64,000 nucleotides of DNA from Dietzia timorensis (GCF_020742175.1 NZ_DYXM01000215.1:1-64000); one strand, 5' to 3'; positions 34,071-43,984 are shown, counted from the first letter of the stretch. Numbers and translations: made by a program. Notes: generated by a model from the letters alone, not told the origin.

Positions 34071-35009
34071 ATGACGAGTTTCGACCTGACAGCGACACCA
34101 CCGGCAGGCGCGACGGAGCCCGCGCGCGAGATCCGCTTCCTCAAAGGACACGGGACGGAGAACGATTTCGTAGTCGTTCTCGACGAGTCGGCGTCGCTGC
34201 GGCTCTCCGAGGGGTCGATTCGCGCGATCACGAACCGCCGGTCGGGTATCGGAGGCGACGGTATCCTGCGCATCGCGCGTGCCGGCGACCTGCACTCGGT
34301 CGGTGAACTCGACGCCATTCCCGATGACGTCGACGGTGGCGATTGGTTCATGGACTACCGCAACGCCGACGGCAGCATTGCCGAAATGTGCGGAAACGGT
34401 GTCCGCGTCTTCGCGCACGCTTTGGTGGCCACCGGATTAGCCGATGCCGGTGAGATCCGCGTTGGAACGCGTGCCGGGCTGCGTCCCGCCACGGTCATCG
34501 ACGCGACCGCGGAGTCGGCAACGGTGTCGGTGTCCATGGGAGTTCCCGAGGTGATCGGAGTTTCGACGGTTTCTTTCGAGGGGCACACGTTCGCAGGTCT
34601 GGCGGTGGACGTCGGTAACCCGCATGTTGCTGCGATAGTCCCACGAATGACGGCGGAGTCTCTTTCCGCCTTGCCAATCGACGTCCCACCGAGCTTCGAC
34701 GAAGAGTTCTTCCCGAATGGCGTCAATGTGGAGATCTCCACCCCGTTGGTCGACGGCGAGGTGACGATGCGTGTGCACGAACGAGGAGCAGGAGAGACCC
34801 GATCATGTGGAACGGGCATCGTCGCCACCGCAATTGCGGCGCTCGCCGACGCTGAACAGAACGACGGCACGGTGCTCGTCAACGTCCCGGGCGGCCGGGT
34901 ACAGGTCGAAATCCTCGACGGGCACGCGCAGATGACGGGGCCCTCGCGTCTAGTCGCCCTGGGAACTCTCGGTGAACATTTGTTGAAGGCGGATGACGTG
35001 CGAGAATAG
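34071..35009 (+). CDS. dapF: Diaminopimelate epimerase
   Basis: DapF interconverts LL- and meso-diaminopimelate, needed for lysine and peptidoglycan. The 312-residue protein has both catalytic cysteines: EMCGNGVR (Cys107) and GETRSCGTG (about Cys246). It has an actinobacterial N-terminal lead of about 18 residues. The ATG at 34071 follows a 135-base divergent region shared with glcB. hflX starts 7 bases after the stop, matching the dapF-hflX pair of mycobacteria. Confidence 0.97.
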   Translation: MTSFDLTATPPAGATEPAREIRFLKGHGTENDFVVVLDESASLRLSEGSIRAITNRRSGIGGDGILRIARAGDLHSVGELDAIPDDVDGGDWFMDYRNADGSIAEMCGNGVRVFAHALVATGLADAGEIRVGTRAGLRPATVIDATAESATVSVSMGVPEVIGVSTVSFEGHTFAGLAVDVGNPHVAAIVPRMTAESLSALPIDVPPSFDEEFFPNGVNVEISTPLVDGEVTMRVHERGAGETRSCGTGIVATAIAALADAEQNDGTVLVNVPGGRVQVEILDGHAQMTGPSRLVALGTLGEHLLKADDVRE

Positions 35010-35016
35010 AACTCGT

Positions 35017-36423
35017 ATGACGAACCCTTCACATTCTGATCATGACCCATCCACGGGCGAACTCCAGCTTGAGGAACGCTCTTCGCTTCGACGCGTTGTC
35101 GGGCTGTCTACCGAACTTCAGGACATCAACGACGCGGAATATCGCCAGCTGCGCCTCGAGCGCGTCGTCCTTGTTGGCGTGTGGACCGAAGGGTCGTCCG
35201 CGGAAGCTGACTCCGCCATGGCGGAACTCGGCGCGCTCGCCGAGACTGCCGGATCGATGGTTCTCGATGCGGTGATCCAACGTAGAGACAAGCCGGACGC
35301 GGCGACGTATATCGGATCCGGAAAAGTGAAAGAACTCCGCGAGATTGTGGATTCCACTGGCGCCGATACCGTGATCTGCGATGGTGAACTTACGCCGGGA
35401 CAGCTGATCGCCCTCGAAAAGGCTGTCAACGTGAAGGTGATCGATCGAACGGCGTTGATCCTGGATATCTTCGCCCAACACGCAACGTCTCGTGAAGGTA
35501 AGGCGCAGGTCTCACTCGCACAGATGGACTACATGCTTCCGAGGCTGCGTGGTTGGGGTGAGGCGCTCTCACGACAGGCAGGCGGCCGTGCAGGTTCCAA
35601 CGGCGGCGTTGGGCTTCGCGGTCCTGGTGAGACCAAAATCGAAACCGATCGCCGTCGAATCCGCGAGCGCATGGCCAAGTTGCGCCGCGAAATCCGCGGA
35701 ATGAAACAAGCCCGACTCACCAAGCGACACCGCCGGAGGACCACACCTGTGCCCTCCATCGCTGTTGCCGGATACACGAACGCGGGGAAATCCAGTCTCG
35801 TGAACGCGATCACCGGCGCCGGGGTATTGGTGGAAGACGCGCTCTTCGCGACCTTGGATCCCACGACGCGGCGAGCTGAACTTCCCGACGGTCGGGCCGT
35901 GGTGTTGACCGACACGGTCGGGTTCGTCCGACACCTTCCGACTCAGTTGGTGGAGGCATTCCGTTCCACCCTTGAAGAAGTCGTCGATTCGGAGCTACTC
36001 GTGCACGTCGTCGATGGCTCACACCCATTCCCGATGGCCCAGATCGATGCCGTCCGGGCGGTAATTCGCGACGTCGTAGCCGAACAGAATGCGGAACAAC
36101 CTACCGAACTGCTCGTCATAAACAAGATCGATGCCGCCGACCCATTGGTCTTGGCCGAGCTGCGCGCCGTGTTCAAGGATGCCGCTTTCGTATCCGCGAC
36201 AACGGGCGAGGGGATTGAGGAACTCCGCCACACCCTTGCCGAGTACATTGCGGAAACAGACGTCACGGTGACGTTGGAGATTCCCTACTCGCGGGGCGAG
36301 GTTGTCTCGCGCGTGCACTCCGAAGGAGCGGTTGTCCGGGAGGAATATTCGGACGAGGCGACAGTTGTCACCGTCCGTCTCCCGGAATCGGTGGCAGGCG
36401 AGTTGGACGAGTTTCGCCGTTAG
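35017..36423 (+). CDS. hflX: GTPase HflX
   Basis: HflX is a ribosome-binding GTPase that splits stalled or hibernating ribosomes. The 468-residue protein has the N-terminal HflX domain ([14 protein letters not shown]), a basic helical linker ending in [15 protein letters not shown], then the G domain with [13 protein letters not shown] (G1, near residue 250), DTVGF (G3) and NKID (G4), and a short C-terminal domain. The ATG at 35017 is used; an in-frame ATG at 34993 lies in dapF. Its stop overlaps the convergent lexA stop by 4 bases, leaving no room for a terminator. Confidence 0.96.
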   Translation: MTNPSHSDHDPSTGELQLEERSSLRRVVGLSTELQDINDAEYRQLRLERVVLVGVWTEGSSAEADSAMAELGALAETAGSMVLDAVIQRRDKPDAATYIGSGKVKELREIVDSTGADTVICDGELTPGQLIALEKAVNVKVIDRTALILDIFAQHATSREGKAQVSLAQMDYMLPRLRGWGEALSRQAGGRAGSNGGVGLRGPGETKIETDRRRIRERMAKLRREIRGMKQARLTKRHRRRTTPVPSIAVAGYTNAGKSSLVNAITGAGVLVEDALFATLDPTTRRAELPDGRAVVLTDTVGFVRHLPTQLVEAFRSTLEEVVDSELLVHVVDGSHPFPMAQIDAVRAVIRDVVAEQNAEQPTELLVINKIDAADPLVLAELRAVFKDAAFVSATTGEGIEELRHTLAEYIAETDVTVTLEIPYSRGEVVSRVHSEGAVVREEYSDEATVVTVRLPESVAGELDEFRR

Positions 36424-37118
36424 ATTCGGCGGAACACCATGATTACCTTGCCGAGAATCGTCGCGTAGTTACCCGGAATCGGCCTGAAAGCCTCGTTGGA
36501 TGGCACCAGCCACACACCGCCGGATGATTTGTCCAGGGTTTTGACGGTGGCCTCGCCATCGATCATCGCGGCGACGATGTCTCCGTTCTCTGCAACCTGC
36601 TGCCTCCTGACGACGACGTAATCCCCGTCGAGGATGCCCGCGTCCCGCATCGATTCACCGACGACTTTGAGAATAAACGTTTCGCCCGAACCGACGAGCT
36701 CCTCGGGCAGGGGGAAGACCGCTTCGATCTCTTGCTCCGCAAGGATCGGCCCACCCGCAGCGATCCGACCCACGACCGGCACGAAAGCGGGCTGTGATGC
36801 ACCACGCGGCAATTGTGCTCGACGCGACGGCTGGCGCGTCGAGCTGGGCGAGCGCACGTCGACCGCGCGTGGCTTGTGCGCATCTCGAATGAGATAGCCC
36901 TTCTTTTCGAGCGCGCGCAGCTGGTAAGCGACCGAAGAGGTTGACTGCAGGCCGACCGAGTCGCCGATCTCTCGAATGCTCGGCGGGTAGCCGTGCTCCT
37001 CGATCGCGTCATTGATGACGGTCATGATCATTCGCTGCCGATCGGTCAGCGATTCCTTACTGGTGCGTGCCATGCCGGGTTCCTCACTGGGTAGCTCGAG
37101 CGGGCCACTTTCGAACAT
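36420..37118 (-). CDS. lexA: LexA repressor
   Basis: LexA represses SOS genes and is cleaved with RecA help. The 232-residue protein has the winged helix ([28 protein letters not shown] block), a self-cleavage site at Ala121-Gly122 in RIAAGGPI, the catalytic Ser156 in GESMRD and Lys193 in ATVKTL. The ATG at 37118 is used; ATG at 37073 (MARTSKES) also fits and matches the shorter family start. The 272 bases to the divergent gene carry LexA-type half sites, so lexA is likely autoregulated. Confidence 0.98.
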   Translation of the reverse strand: MFESGPLELPSEEPGMARTSKESLTDRQRMIMTVINDAIEEHGYPPSIREIGDSVGLQSTSSVAYQLRALEKKGYLIRDAHKPRAVDVRSPSSTRQPSRRAQLPRGASQPAFVPVVGRIAAGGPILAEQEIEAVFPLPEELVGSGETFILKVVGESMRDAGILDGDYVVVRRQQVAENGDIVAAMIDGEATVKTLDKSSGGVWLVPSNEAFRPIPGNYATILGKVIMVFRRI

Positions 37119-37146
37119 TGGGCCGGTGTGCGTGTAGCTTCATTCG

Positions 37147-37162
37147 ATAGCATACCGTTCGA
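37147..37162 (-). promoter_or_regulatory. Second LexA-type half site in the lexA promoter
   Basis: Read on the minus strand this is TCGAACGGTATGCTAT, a perfect TCGAAC left half with a poor right half. It lies 30-45 bases upstream of the longer lexA start. Confidence 0.3.
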
Positions 37163-37174
37163 ATTGAAATTCCG

Positions 37175-37190
37175 GCATACACTTGTTCGA
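37175..37190 (-). promoter_or_regulatory. Candidate LexA box in the lexA/divergent promoter region
   Basis: On the minus strand the site reads TCGAACAAGTGTATGC, matching 12 of 16 positions of the mycobacterial-type box TCGAACACATGTTTGA. It lies about 57 bases upstream of the longer lexA start and could serve lexA and, less directly, the divergent gene. Confidence 0.5.
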
Positions 37191-37293
37191 TCCGCGTGTT
37201 GCGCGTAAACGTCGGTCGGGAATGCAGGTCAAAGATCTACGCGCGCCAATCGGGGGTAGTTTCTGCCCCTACTGCACACTCCGACAGCCGAAA

Positions 37294-37316
37294 TTGTCGG
37301 ACCCGTTTCGTAGAAC
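37294..37316 (+). promoter_or_regulatory. RecA-NDp-like damage promoter of the lexA-divergent gene
   Basis: TTGTCGGAC, 8 bases, TAGAAC, with spacing identical to the recA promoter at 23377. Seven of nine bases of the first element and the TA-N3 core match the RecA-NDp consensus; the last -10 base is C instead of T. The same TTCGTAGA string precedes both -10 elements. The gene's ATG is 75 bases downstream. Confidence 0.6.
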
Positions 37317-37390
37317 TAAGACACGAACAAAAGCGGTACGTATTTTCGATACACCGCATCAGACGAAGTGTGGTCCGAAAGGAATGAGAA

Positions 37391-37876
37391 ATGACTACTC
37401 ACATGGAACGGCTGAGTGTCCCCGAAAAGGCAACCTCCGAACGCGAGATCATTCAGGAGTCGGGCTTCGGCGCCGAACGCTTCGAGCAGGTTAACGGGAA
37501 TCGCCCTCGGATTGGTAAGCAGCGCGTCGCGACGCTTCGCGACTATGGCCAAAGGAGCCGGGAGGTCGGCAAGGAGGAGAGGTTCGAACGACTTAGTGCA
37601 GGTCGCGATGAAGTTCGCCGGTTCGATACCTTATCGCCCGTGGAGACGCGTCTGGCTTCTCAGCGGGATCCCCTCTCCAGCGTCAGCTTCGATCGTCGCA
37701 CCCGAGGCGCCTGCATGCCTACGAGCGCACGCGGCATCGACAAAGTCCAGCGTGGAACCTTTGAGAACGCCGCGCCGGCGCAACGGTCGATCGAGCGCAT
37801 GCAGACTATTACGGCTGCGGCACTGGGGATCATCGTTGGCTTCATCCTCTTCCTTTTTCTCCTGTACGCGGGTTAG
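37391..37876 (+). CDS. Uncharacterised tail-anchored membrane protein at the SOS locus
   Basis: The 161-residue protein is rich in Arg, Glu and Gln for its first 135 residues, with no recognisable domain, and ends in one transmembrane helix (about 137-159, [19 protein letters not shown]). No LysM or hydrolase motif is visible. It is divergent from lexA, the place of corynebacterial divS and mycobacterial chiZ (Rv2719c), which are damage-induced inhibitors of division. The predicted topology is a cytoplasmic N-terminus with a C-terminal anchor. The ATG at 37391 follows AAAGGAA. A division-suppressing role is inferred from position and promoter only. Confidence 0.7.
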   Translation: MTTHMERLSVPEKATSEREIIQESGFGAERFEQVNGNRPRIGKQRVATLRDYGQRSREVGKEERFERLSAGRDEVRRFDTLSPVETRLASQRDPLSSVSFDRRTRGACMPTSARGIDKVQRGTFENAAPAQRSIERMQTITAAALGIIVGFILFLFLLYAG

Positions 37877-38066
37877 TCAAAGCTTCCGCCCAAGTGATGG
37901 AGGAGTGGGGCGGTTGCCGCGTAAAGCGAATAGAGAGGATCGAAGTTACTCGAGTAATCTCGACCCAACATCTAGTGGTGAGTATCGAACTAGGGGACCC
38001 GCGCGTACCATAGGTTGTAGCCGAGACGGCAACAAGCGTCGTCGTGGAGCTACGAGGAGTCCCGAG
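37877..38066 (+). other. 190-base gap before nrdR
   Basis: No gene is supported. The stretch contains ACATCTAGTGGT near 37970, which weakly resembles an NrdR box, and a GAGGAG ribosome binding site region just before nrdR. No hairpin terminator for the preceding gene is evident. Confidence 0.3.
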
Positions 38067-38519
38067 ATGTTTTGCCCCATGTGTCACAAGGCCGATTCGC
38101 GAGTCATCGACTCACGAACCGCCGACGAAGGCCTTGCGATTCGGCGGCGACGAGAGTGCACGTCCTGCGGCCATCGATACACCACGATGGAAGCCCCTGT
38201 ACTCATGGTGAGCAAACGAAGCGGCGTCACAGAACCGTTCAGTCGGGACAAAGTTATCCGCGGAGTCCGTCGTGCATGTCAGGGACGAGACATCACTTCC
38301 GACGATCTACATATGCTGGCGCATAGGGTCGAACTTGCCGTTCGTGCCCAGGGCGTATCGGAGGTGCCAGCGCACGAGGTGGGCCTGGCCATTCTGGAGC
38401 CGCTGCGTGATCTCGACGAGGTCGGATACCTGCGGTTCGCTTCCGTCTACAAGTCGTTCGATTCGGCCGATGACTTCGAAAAAGAGATTTCACTCCTGCG
38501 CCAGAACCGTCCCGTGTGA
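38067..38519 (+). CDS. nrdR: Transcriptional repressor NrdR
   Basis: NrdR represses ribonucleotide reductase genes in response to ATP/dATP. The 150-residue protein has the zinc ribbon Cys3, Cys6, Cys31 and Cys34, and the ATP-cone domain (about 48-138) with [16 protein letters not shown]. The ATG at 38067 gives the standard MFCPxC start after a GGAG-containing region; the longer open frame upstream has no homology. It ends 34 bases before the convergent hrpA end. lexA-(membrane protein)-nrdR is a conserved order. Confidence 0.97.
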   Translation: MFCPMCHKADSRVIDSRTADEGLAIRRRRECTSCGHRYTTMEAPVLMVSKRSGVTEPFSRDKVIRGVRRACQGRDITSDDLHMLAHRVELAVRAQGVSEVPAHEVGLAILEPLRDLDEVGYLRFASVYKSFDSADDFEKEISLLRQNRPV

Positions 38520-38552
38520 GCCATTCGGCCTGCTCCCGACTTGCTCGTGACG

Positions 38553-41500
38553 TCAAGGCCTTCCGGAGCTAGGTGAAAGAAGCGCACGGATGGTCTGCCT
38601 GATCTTCTTCTCTGATATCGACCCCGCTGTACCAAGTTGCTGCGTATAAACGCTTACCCGATATTCAGCAAGCAACCAGCGCAGTTCCCTTGACTGTCGG
38701 GCGCCACCCTTTCGCCGCGTTAAGGCGCTGCACGCCTCTTCGACCTCATCTTCGATGCCGACTACGCGGGCCCGAAGGCTATCGTATTTCGGCGGATTGT
38801 CGACCGCTAGCTTGATCCGTGCCGCGATGGACGTCATGTGGCGCTCGAGGTGCTCCAGCCGGCCACGGGCATGGCGAGCCAGGAATCCACGGCCGACGAG
38901 AAAGTCGATCTCGGCACGCAGCTCGTCGGCCAACTCATTATCTCGCATTGACATGAGGGAACGCTGTACGTCGAGAAGGATCACCAGCGCAGGCAATACC
39001 TGTGCAATCATGCGGGCCACACCACCCGGAACTTCGGCCTTCGCGGAGTCCCGCACTTTAGCGAAACCCGAGGCAGTCAGCGGCGCGCCTCCACTGGAAG
39101 ACAGGACCCTGCCGATCATGACGACGACGGCGTCTGCGACTAGCGCATCCATCCCGCCGTACGGGTATTGCGTCAGCGCCAACCGTTGTGCCGGGGGACG
39201 GCCCTTGAGCAACTGTGATGTCGACACCAACCCTGGGCGAAGCATTTCGATAACAGCCCGAGACATCGCTGCCGAACGCTTTTGCGGCGTTGCACACACC
39301 GTCTTGTGGATCCCGTCCGATTCGACGACCAGCGCCGGGTACGCGACGGCCCGGACCCCACCGATGTCCCGAGACACCTCTTCGGGAAGGTCGCCGATGG
39401 TCTCGGCCGTCCACTCGCGGAACGGCCCGTCGTCGTCAACAAGCGAATTGATGAGTTGATCCTGCGAGCGGGCCGAGAGTTCCTGCTGCAACTCGGTGAG
39501 AGAATAGCCGGAGGACACAAGGGAGCCGTCGGCGCCGATAACTTCGAAACGCATCCGGAGATGGTTGGGTAGCGCTTCCGGGTGGAACTCCGAGGCGGGA
39601 ATCGTAGTCCCCACTCGGGCCGAAAGCGCCTCGCTGACCGATACAGCGAGCGGAGCCTTTCGGGGCGTGATGTCGTCAACGAGGAGATCGGCGAACGAGG
39701 CCGCCGGAGTGGCGAGGCGGCGGTACATCTTCGGCAATGTGCGAATGAGCTCGGTGTATAGCTCGGCGCGAAGCCCCGGAACGAGCCATTCGAACCCCGC
39801 GGGTCGCACACGAGCGAGCTGTGCGAGCGAGATCTTCACGACGACACCGTCGGCCTCGGAGCGGGGATCATATGTGTACTCGAGATCGAAGGTGAGGTCA
39901 CCCTGCTTCCACTGCGGCGGGAAATCGGCTTCCGAGGGCACTGCCCCCTCGCCACGGACATCGCTGTCCGAAAGCGTGAGGGCGGCTTTCTCGGCTTTGC
40001 TCGCGGACTTGATCCACGAGTCGAAATGCCGGCCCGACACGACGGATTCGGGAATACGTTCGAGATACCAGCTGACAAGCTGCTCGTCGTCGATGACGAC
40101 GTCGGCGCGACGCGCACGCGTCTGCAGCTCACGGGCACGTTCCACGAGTTCCCTGTTCGCATGAACTTCGACCGACCTGCTGGTCCAATCCCCATCGACG
40201 AGCCCGTGCCTGACGAAAAGTTCCCGCGCCAGCTGCGGATCTACTCGCGAAAGCAGAATCCGGCGACCCTCCACGACCGGCAGGCCCAGCAGTGTGACCT
40301 TTTCGTATGCCATCGCAGACCCTTGTTTCGAGGACCAGTGAGGCTCGGAATAGTTTCGCTTCACCATGTGCTCGGCCAACGGCTCGACCCACATCGGATC
40401 GATGCGGGCAACATCCCGGGCGAACAGGCGGGAGGTCTCCACGAGCTCGGAGGCCATGATCCATTTCGGCGGCTTCTTCGCTACCGCCGACGAAGGGTGG
40501 ATGAGGAATGTGATGCCTCGAGGTCCGGCAAACTCCCTGGTGTCCTCCTTCCTCGCACCGATCGACGACAACAGCCCGGCAAGAAGAGACCGATGGACGT
40601 CGTCATCGGAAGCGGTGAGCGAGCCGGCATGCCAGCCGTGCTCGCGGCACACCGTGGTGAGTTGGCGATTGAGATCCTGCCACTCCCGGATCCGGAGCCA
40701 GTGCAAATACTCGGCCTTGCACATTTTCCGAAATGCGCTTCCGGATAGTTCGGCCCTCTGCTCGGCAACATAACGCCAGACGTTGAGATATCCGAGGAAG
40801 TCGGAGGTCTTGTCCCTGAAGCGACTATGCATCGCCGCCGCTTTGTCGCGTTCTTCGGCAGGCCGCTCGCGCACGTCCCCGACGGTCAGCGCCGAGACGA
40901 TAACGATGACCTCTGCGAGTGCGCCATTGTCGCGACCAGCCAGCAGCATCCGTGCCAGGCGAGGATCGAGCGGAAGTGCGGCGATTTCCCGGCCCCGCTT
41001 GGTGAGCGTCGGCGCACCATTGGTGGACGTGCGCAGCGCGCCGAGTTCGTCAAGAAGCGACAGTCCGTCCTTTATTGCCTTGGAATCGGGCGGGTCGACG
41101 AAGGGGAACGAAGCAACCTCGCCGAGCCCGAGATCAGCCATCTGCAAGATGACCGAAGCGAGGTTTGTGCGCAGAATCTCCGGGTCTGTGAACTCGGGTC
41201 TGGAATCGAAATCTTCTTCCGAGTAGAGCCGGATGCATATGCCCTCGGTCACGCGGCCGGAACGGCCCTTACGCTGATTCGCCGAGGCTTGCGACACGGG
41301 CTCGATCGGCAGGCGCTGCACCTTCGTGCGCGTCGAGTATCGAGAAATGCGTGCTAATCCCGTGTCGATCACATAATGGATCCCCGGGACGGTAACCGAG
41401 GTTTCGGCGATATTCGTGGCCAGTACCACGCGGCGCTTCGAATGCTTGCGAAAAGCCTTGTTCTGCTCGGCCGCGCTGAGGCGAGAGAATAAAGGGAATA

Positions 41501-42515
41501 CCTCGAGATCGCGGAATCGCCGCCCCTTGATGGCTTCTTCTGCGTCTCGAATCTCCTGTTCACCCGAGAGGAACACGAGGATGTCGCCCGATCCCTCGGT
41601 GAGGAGCTCTGCCACCGCTGCACATAGTCCGTCCATCGGGTCGACCTCGACCGTGCGGTCGTCGAGTTCCTGGACTAGAGGTCGGTAGCGGACCTCGACC
41701 GGGAATGTGCGCCCGGAGACCTCGATAATCGGCGCCGGGGCATCGTCTGTGCCGGCGAAATGTTCGGCGAAACGCTCGGGATCGATGGTGGCGGACGTGA
41801 TGATGAGCTTGAGATCGGGGCGCTTGGGCAAGATTGACGCGAGGTAGCCGAGGAGAAAGTCGATGTTGAGGCTACGTTCGTGCGCCTCGTCGATGATGAT
41901 CGTGTCGTAGGCGCGCAGGAGACGGTCGCGCCTGATCTCATTGAGCAGAAGTCCGTCAGTGAGCAGCTTGATCGCGGTTGTGCTTCCGGCGCGGTTATCG
42001 AAACGAACGGCGTAACCTACCTCATCCCCGAGCTCGACCTCGAGCTCCTCGGCGATTCGCGCGGCCACCGAACGCGCGGCGAGCCTGCGCGGTTGCGTGT
42101 GCCCGATAGCGCCGCGGACACCGCGACCAAGTTCCAAACAGATCTTGGGAATCTGAGTTGTCTTACCCGAACCCGTTTCGCCGGCGATGATGACGACCTG
42201 ATTGTTGCTGATCGCGTCAGCGATATCTTCGCGCCGAGCTGATACGGGCAACGACTCAGGGTACGAGACCGTTGGAAGCGTCTCCCTGCGCTGGCTGAGC
42301 TTGTCCGAGGCCGCAGCGATCTCGCCTGCAATGGCGTCCAACTCGCCGGGGTCGGTGGACTTACTGATACGTCGCGAAAACCGGTGCTCTTCGAGCAGCG
42401 TTACCCCGGACAGCTCCGCCAGCAGCGCGGAGCGCTTGGAATTGAGTTCAGGGTTGCGTTGGGCGTTGCGAGCGGGTGAGCGGCGTTGGGACGAGCGGGG
42501 AGATTTTGCGGGCAT
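38553..42515 (-). CDS. hrpA: ATP-dependent RNA helicase HrpA
   Basis: HrpA is a DEAH-box 3'-5' helicase, in E. coli involved in mRNA processing and rescue of collided ribosomes. The 1320-residue protein is close to the E. coli size. It has GETGSGKTTQIPK (Walker A), DEAH in IIIDEAHERSLN, the QRKGRSGR motif VI, the helicase-associated (HA2/OB) domains and the long C-terminal HrpA-specific region (from about 600). The ATG is at 42515. The hrpA gene next to nrdR is a corynebacterial feature; M. tuberculosis does not have it there. Confidence 0.95.
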   Translation of the reverse strand: MPAKSPRSSQRRSPARNAQRNPELNSKRSALLAELSGVTLLEEHRFSRRISKSTDPGELDAIAGEIAAASDKLSQRRETLPTVSYPESLPVSARREDIADAISNNQVVIIAGETGSGKTTQIPKICLELGRGVRGAIGHTQPRRLAARSVAARIAEELEVELGDEVGYAVRFDNRAGSTTAIKLLTDGLLLNEIRRDRLLRAYDTIIIDEAHERSLNIDFLLGYLASILPKRPDLKLIITSATIDPERFAEHFAGTDDAPAPIIEVSGRTFPVEVRYRPLVQELDDRTVEVDPMDGLCAAVAELLTEGSGDILVFLSGEQEIRDAEEAIKGRRFRDLEVFPLFSRLSAAEQNKAFRKHSKRRVVLATNIAETSVTVPGIHYVIDTGLARISRYSTRTKVQRLPIEPVSQASANQRKGRSGRVTEGICIRLYSEEDFDSRPEFTDPEILRTNLASVILQMADLGLGEVASFPFVDPPDSKAIKDGLSLLDELGALRTSTNGAPTLTKRGREIAALPLDPRLARMLLAGRDNGALAEVIVIVSALTVGDVRERPAEERDKAAAMHSRFRDKTSDFLGYLNVWRYVAEQRAELSGSAFRKMCKAEYLHWLRIREWQDLNRQLTTVCREHGWHAGSLTASDDDVHRSLLAGLLSSIGARKEDTREFAGPRGITFLIHPSSAVAKKPPKWIMASELVETSRLFARDVARIDPMWVEPLAEHMVKRNYSEPHWSSKQGSAMAYEKVTLLGLPVVEGRRILLSRVDPQLARELFVRHGLVDGDWTSRSVEVHANRELVERARELQTRARRADVVIDDEQLVSWYLERIPESVVSGRHFDSWIKSASKAEKAALTLSDSDVRGEGAVPSEADFPPQWKQGDLTFDLEYTYDPRSEADGVVVKISLAQLARVRPAGFEWLVPGLRAELYTELIRTLPKMYRRLATPAASFADLLVDDITPRKAPLAVSVSEALSARVGTTIPASEFHPEALPNHLRMRFEVIGADGSLVSSGYSLTELQQELSARSQDQLINSLVDDDGPFREWTAETIGDLPEEVSRDIGGVRAVAYPALVVESDGIHKTVCATPQKRSAAMSRAVIEMLRPGLVSTSQLLKGRPPAQRLALTQYPYGGMDALVADAVVVMIGRVLSSSGGAPLTASGFAKVRDSAKAEVPGGVARMIAQVLPALVILLDVQRSLMSMRDNELADELRAEIDFLVGRGFLARHARGRLEHLERHMTSIAARIKLAVDNPPKYDSLRARVVGIEDEVEEACSALTRRKGGARQSRELRWLLAEYRVSVYTQQLGTAGSISEKKIRQTIRALLSPSSGRP

Positions 42516-42527
42516 GACCTCGCAAGC

Positions 42528-43244
42528 TTAACGCGAACCGGGCGGACTGCAGATATCGAGCAGGTGCTCGCGCAGCTTGTCGAGCGCATCGACTTGCACG
42601 ACGAAGAGCATCTCGTCGCCGGGCTCGAGCGGGACATCGTCGTCGGGAACGATGACCCTGCCGCCACGAAGAATCGACACCAGCGCCGAATCGGTGGGCA
42701 AACGGAGCTTAGCCACAGCGCGGCCGCCGAAGGCGGTGTGGTCGGGAAGGGTGTAGGAGACCAGCCGGTTGTGTCCGCCCCTCAACGTGAGCAGTTCAAC
42801 GACGTCTCCGACGGCGACGGCCTCCTCTACGGCGGCAGCGATGAGCCGCGGGGTCGACACCGCAACGTCCACGCCCCAACGCTCACCGAACAGCCACTCG
42901 TTGCGTGGCTCGTTGACGCGTGCAACGACGCGGGTGACAGCGAACTCCGTCTTCGCGAGGAGGCTGAGAACGAGATTGGCCTTGTCGTCGCCGGTCGCCG
43001 CGACGACAACGTCGTATTGCGACAGGCCGATATCCTCGAGAGAGCCCAGCTCGCACGCATCGGCGGTGGCCCAGCCGGCGCCGGGGACCGGATCGTTGTT
43101 GGCCACGTCGACGCGGCGATCGATGAGGAGCACCTCGTGGCCATTGGCGAGAAGCTCTCGGCCGATGGAGCGGCCGACGGCGCCGGCACCCGCGATCGCG
43201 ACCTTCATCGCGCCGGTGGCGGAGCTCAAGTACGCATCAGTCAT
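42528..43244 (-). CDS. ceoC: TrkA-type potassium uptake regulator (CeoC)
   Basis: The 238-residue protein has an RCK_N Rossmann domain (VAIAGAGAVGRSIGRELLANGHEVLLIDRR, NAD-type GxGxxG) and an RCK_C domain from about 150. It lacks membrane helices and would regulate a potassium channel or transporter. The ATG at 43244 overlaps the preceding gene's end by 8 bases; an ATG at 43208 begins right at the Rossmann fold. With its neighbour it corresponds to CeoB/CeoC (Rv2691/Rv2692) of M. tuberculosis. The pair is transcribed as one unit, divergent from the KimA-like transporter. Confidence 0.88.
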   Translation of the reverse strand: MTDAYLSSATGAMKVAIAGAGAVGRSIGRELLANGHEVLLIDRRVDVANNDPVPGAGWATADACELGSLEDIGLSQYDVVVAATGDDKANLVLSLLAKTEFAVTRVVARVNEPRNEWLFGERWGVDVAVSTPRLIAAAVEEAVAVGDVVELLTLRGGHNRLVSYTLPDHTAFGGRAVAKLRLPTDSALVSILRGGRVIVPDDDVPLEPGDEMLFVVQVDALDKLREHLLDICSPPGSR

Positions 43245-43905
43245 CGAATAGTCCTTCTCGGTCGAGAAGCCGTGGGCCGTGGAGGTCTACTGCGTCCGCC
43301 GTCACTGCCAGGTGTAAAAGGTCTTCGGCCTGGACCAATACGGTCGCTCCGGGAAGGAAACAATCCCCGTACCGGGTGATGGCGACAACCCTGCAAGAAG
43401 CAGCCTGCTCGATATCGCGGACACTCCGGCCGACGATCCGGGCCGTGGCCTCGCGAACGGCGAGGACGACCGAGCCGGTCGGATCGGCCCACGGCTCGGC
43501 TTCGGGGGCCCCGGTGAGAAAACGATAGAAGCGTCGGGTGGTCCACGGCGTCGTGGCGATCGTGGGGATGCCCAGTCGTTCGAAGACCTCGGCGCGGCGC
43601 GAATCGTAGATGCGGGCGATGACCCGTTCGACGCCGAAGGACTCGCGAACCACACGCGCGGCAATGATGTTCGAATTGTCTCCCGAGGACACAGCGGCGA
43701 AGGCATCGGCATCGGCGGCGCCGGCACGCTCGAGAACCGCCCGGTCGAACCCCATGCCGGTGATGGTCTTTCCGGGAAATGCGGGGCCGAGTCGGAGGAA
43801 CGAGGACTGGTCTTTGTCGATGACGGTGACATCGATGTCCGCTGCCGCGAGGTCGCCGGCGAGGCCCGCGCCCACACGGCCACACCCCATGATGATTACG
43901 TGCAC
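43237..43905 (-). CDS. ceoB: TrkA-type potassium uptake regulator (CeoB)
   Basis: The 222-residue protein begins with MHVIIMGCGRVGAGLAGDLA, the dinucleotide-binding RCK_N domain with its terminal acidic residue in TVIDKD, and continues into an RCK_C domain. It has no transmembrane segment. It starts 79 bases from the divergent KimA-like gene, so the two units share a promoter region. Together the paralogues could gate the transporter as a heteromer, as suggested for mycobacterial CeoB/CeoC. Confidence 0.9.
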   Translation of the reverse strand: MHVIIMGCGRVGAGLAGDLAAADIDVTVIDKDQSSFLRLGPAFPGKTITGMGFDRAVLERAGAADADAFAAVSSGDNSNIIAARVVRESFGVERVIARIYDSRRAEVFERLGIPTIATTPWTTRRFYRFLTGAPEAEPWADPTGSVVLAVREATARIVGRSVRDIEQAASCRVVAITRYGDCFLPGATVLVQAEDLLHLAVTADAVDLHGPRLLDREGLFDD

Positions 43906-43984
43906 GCGTACACCGTACCCCTACGTGCGGCGCGCCCACGCCCCTCTGGCCCACGCGCGCGGTAGGGCATAGTCTTCTACTTTG

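Noticed and set aside
43906..43984. c-di-AMP (ydaO) riboswitch before the KimA-like gene
   Set aside because: The gap is only 79 bases, too short for this riboswitch class, and shows no matching conserved blocks.
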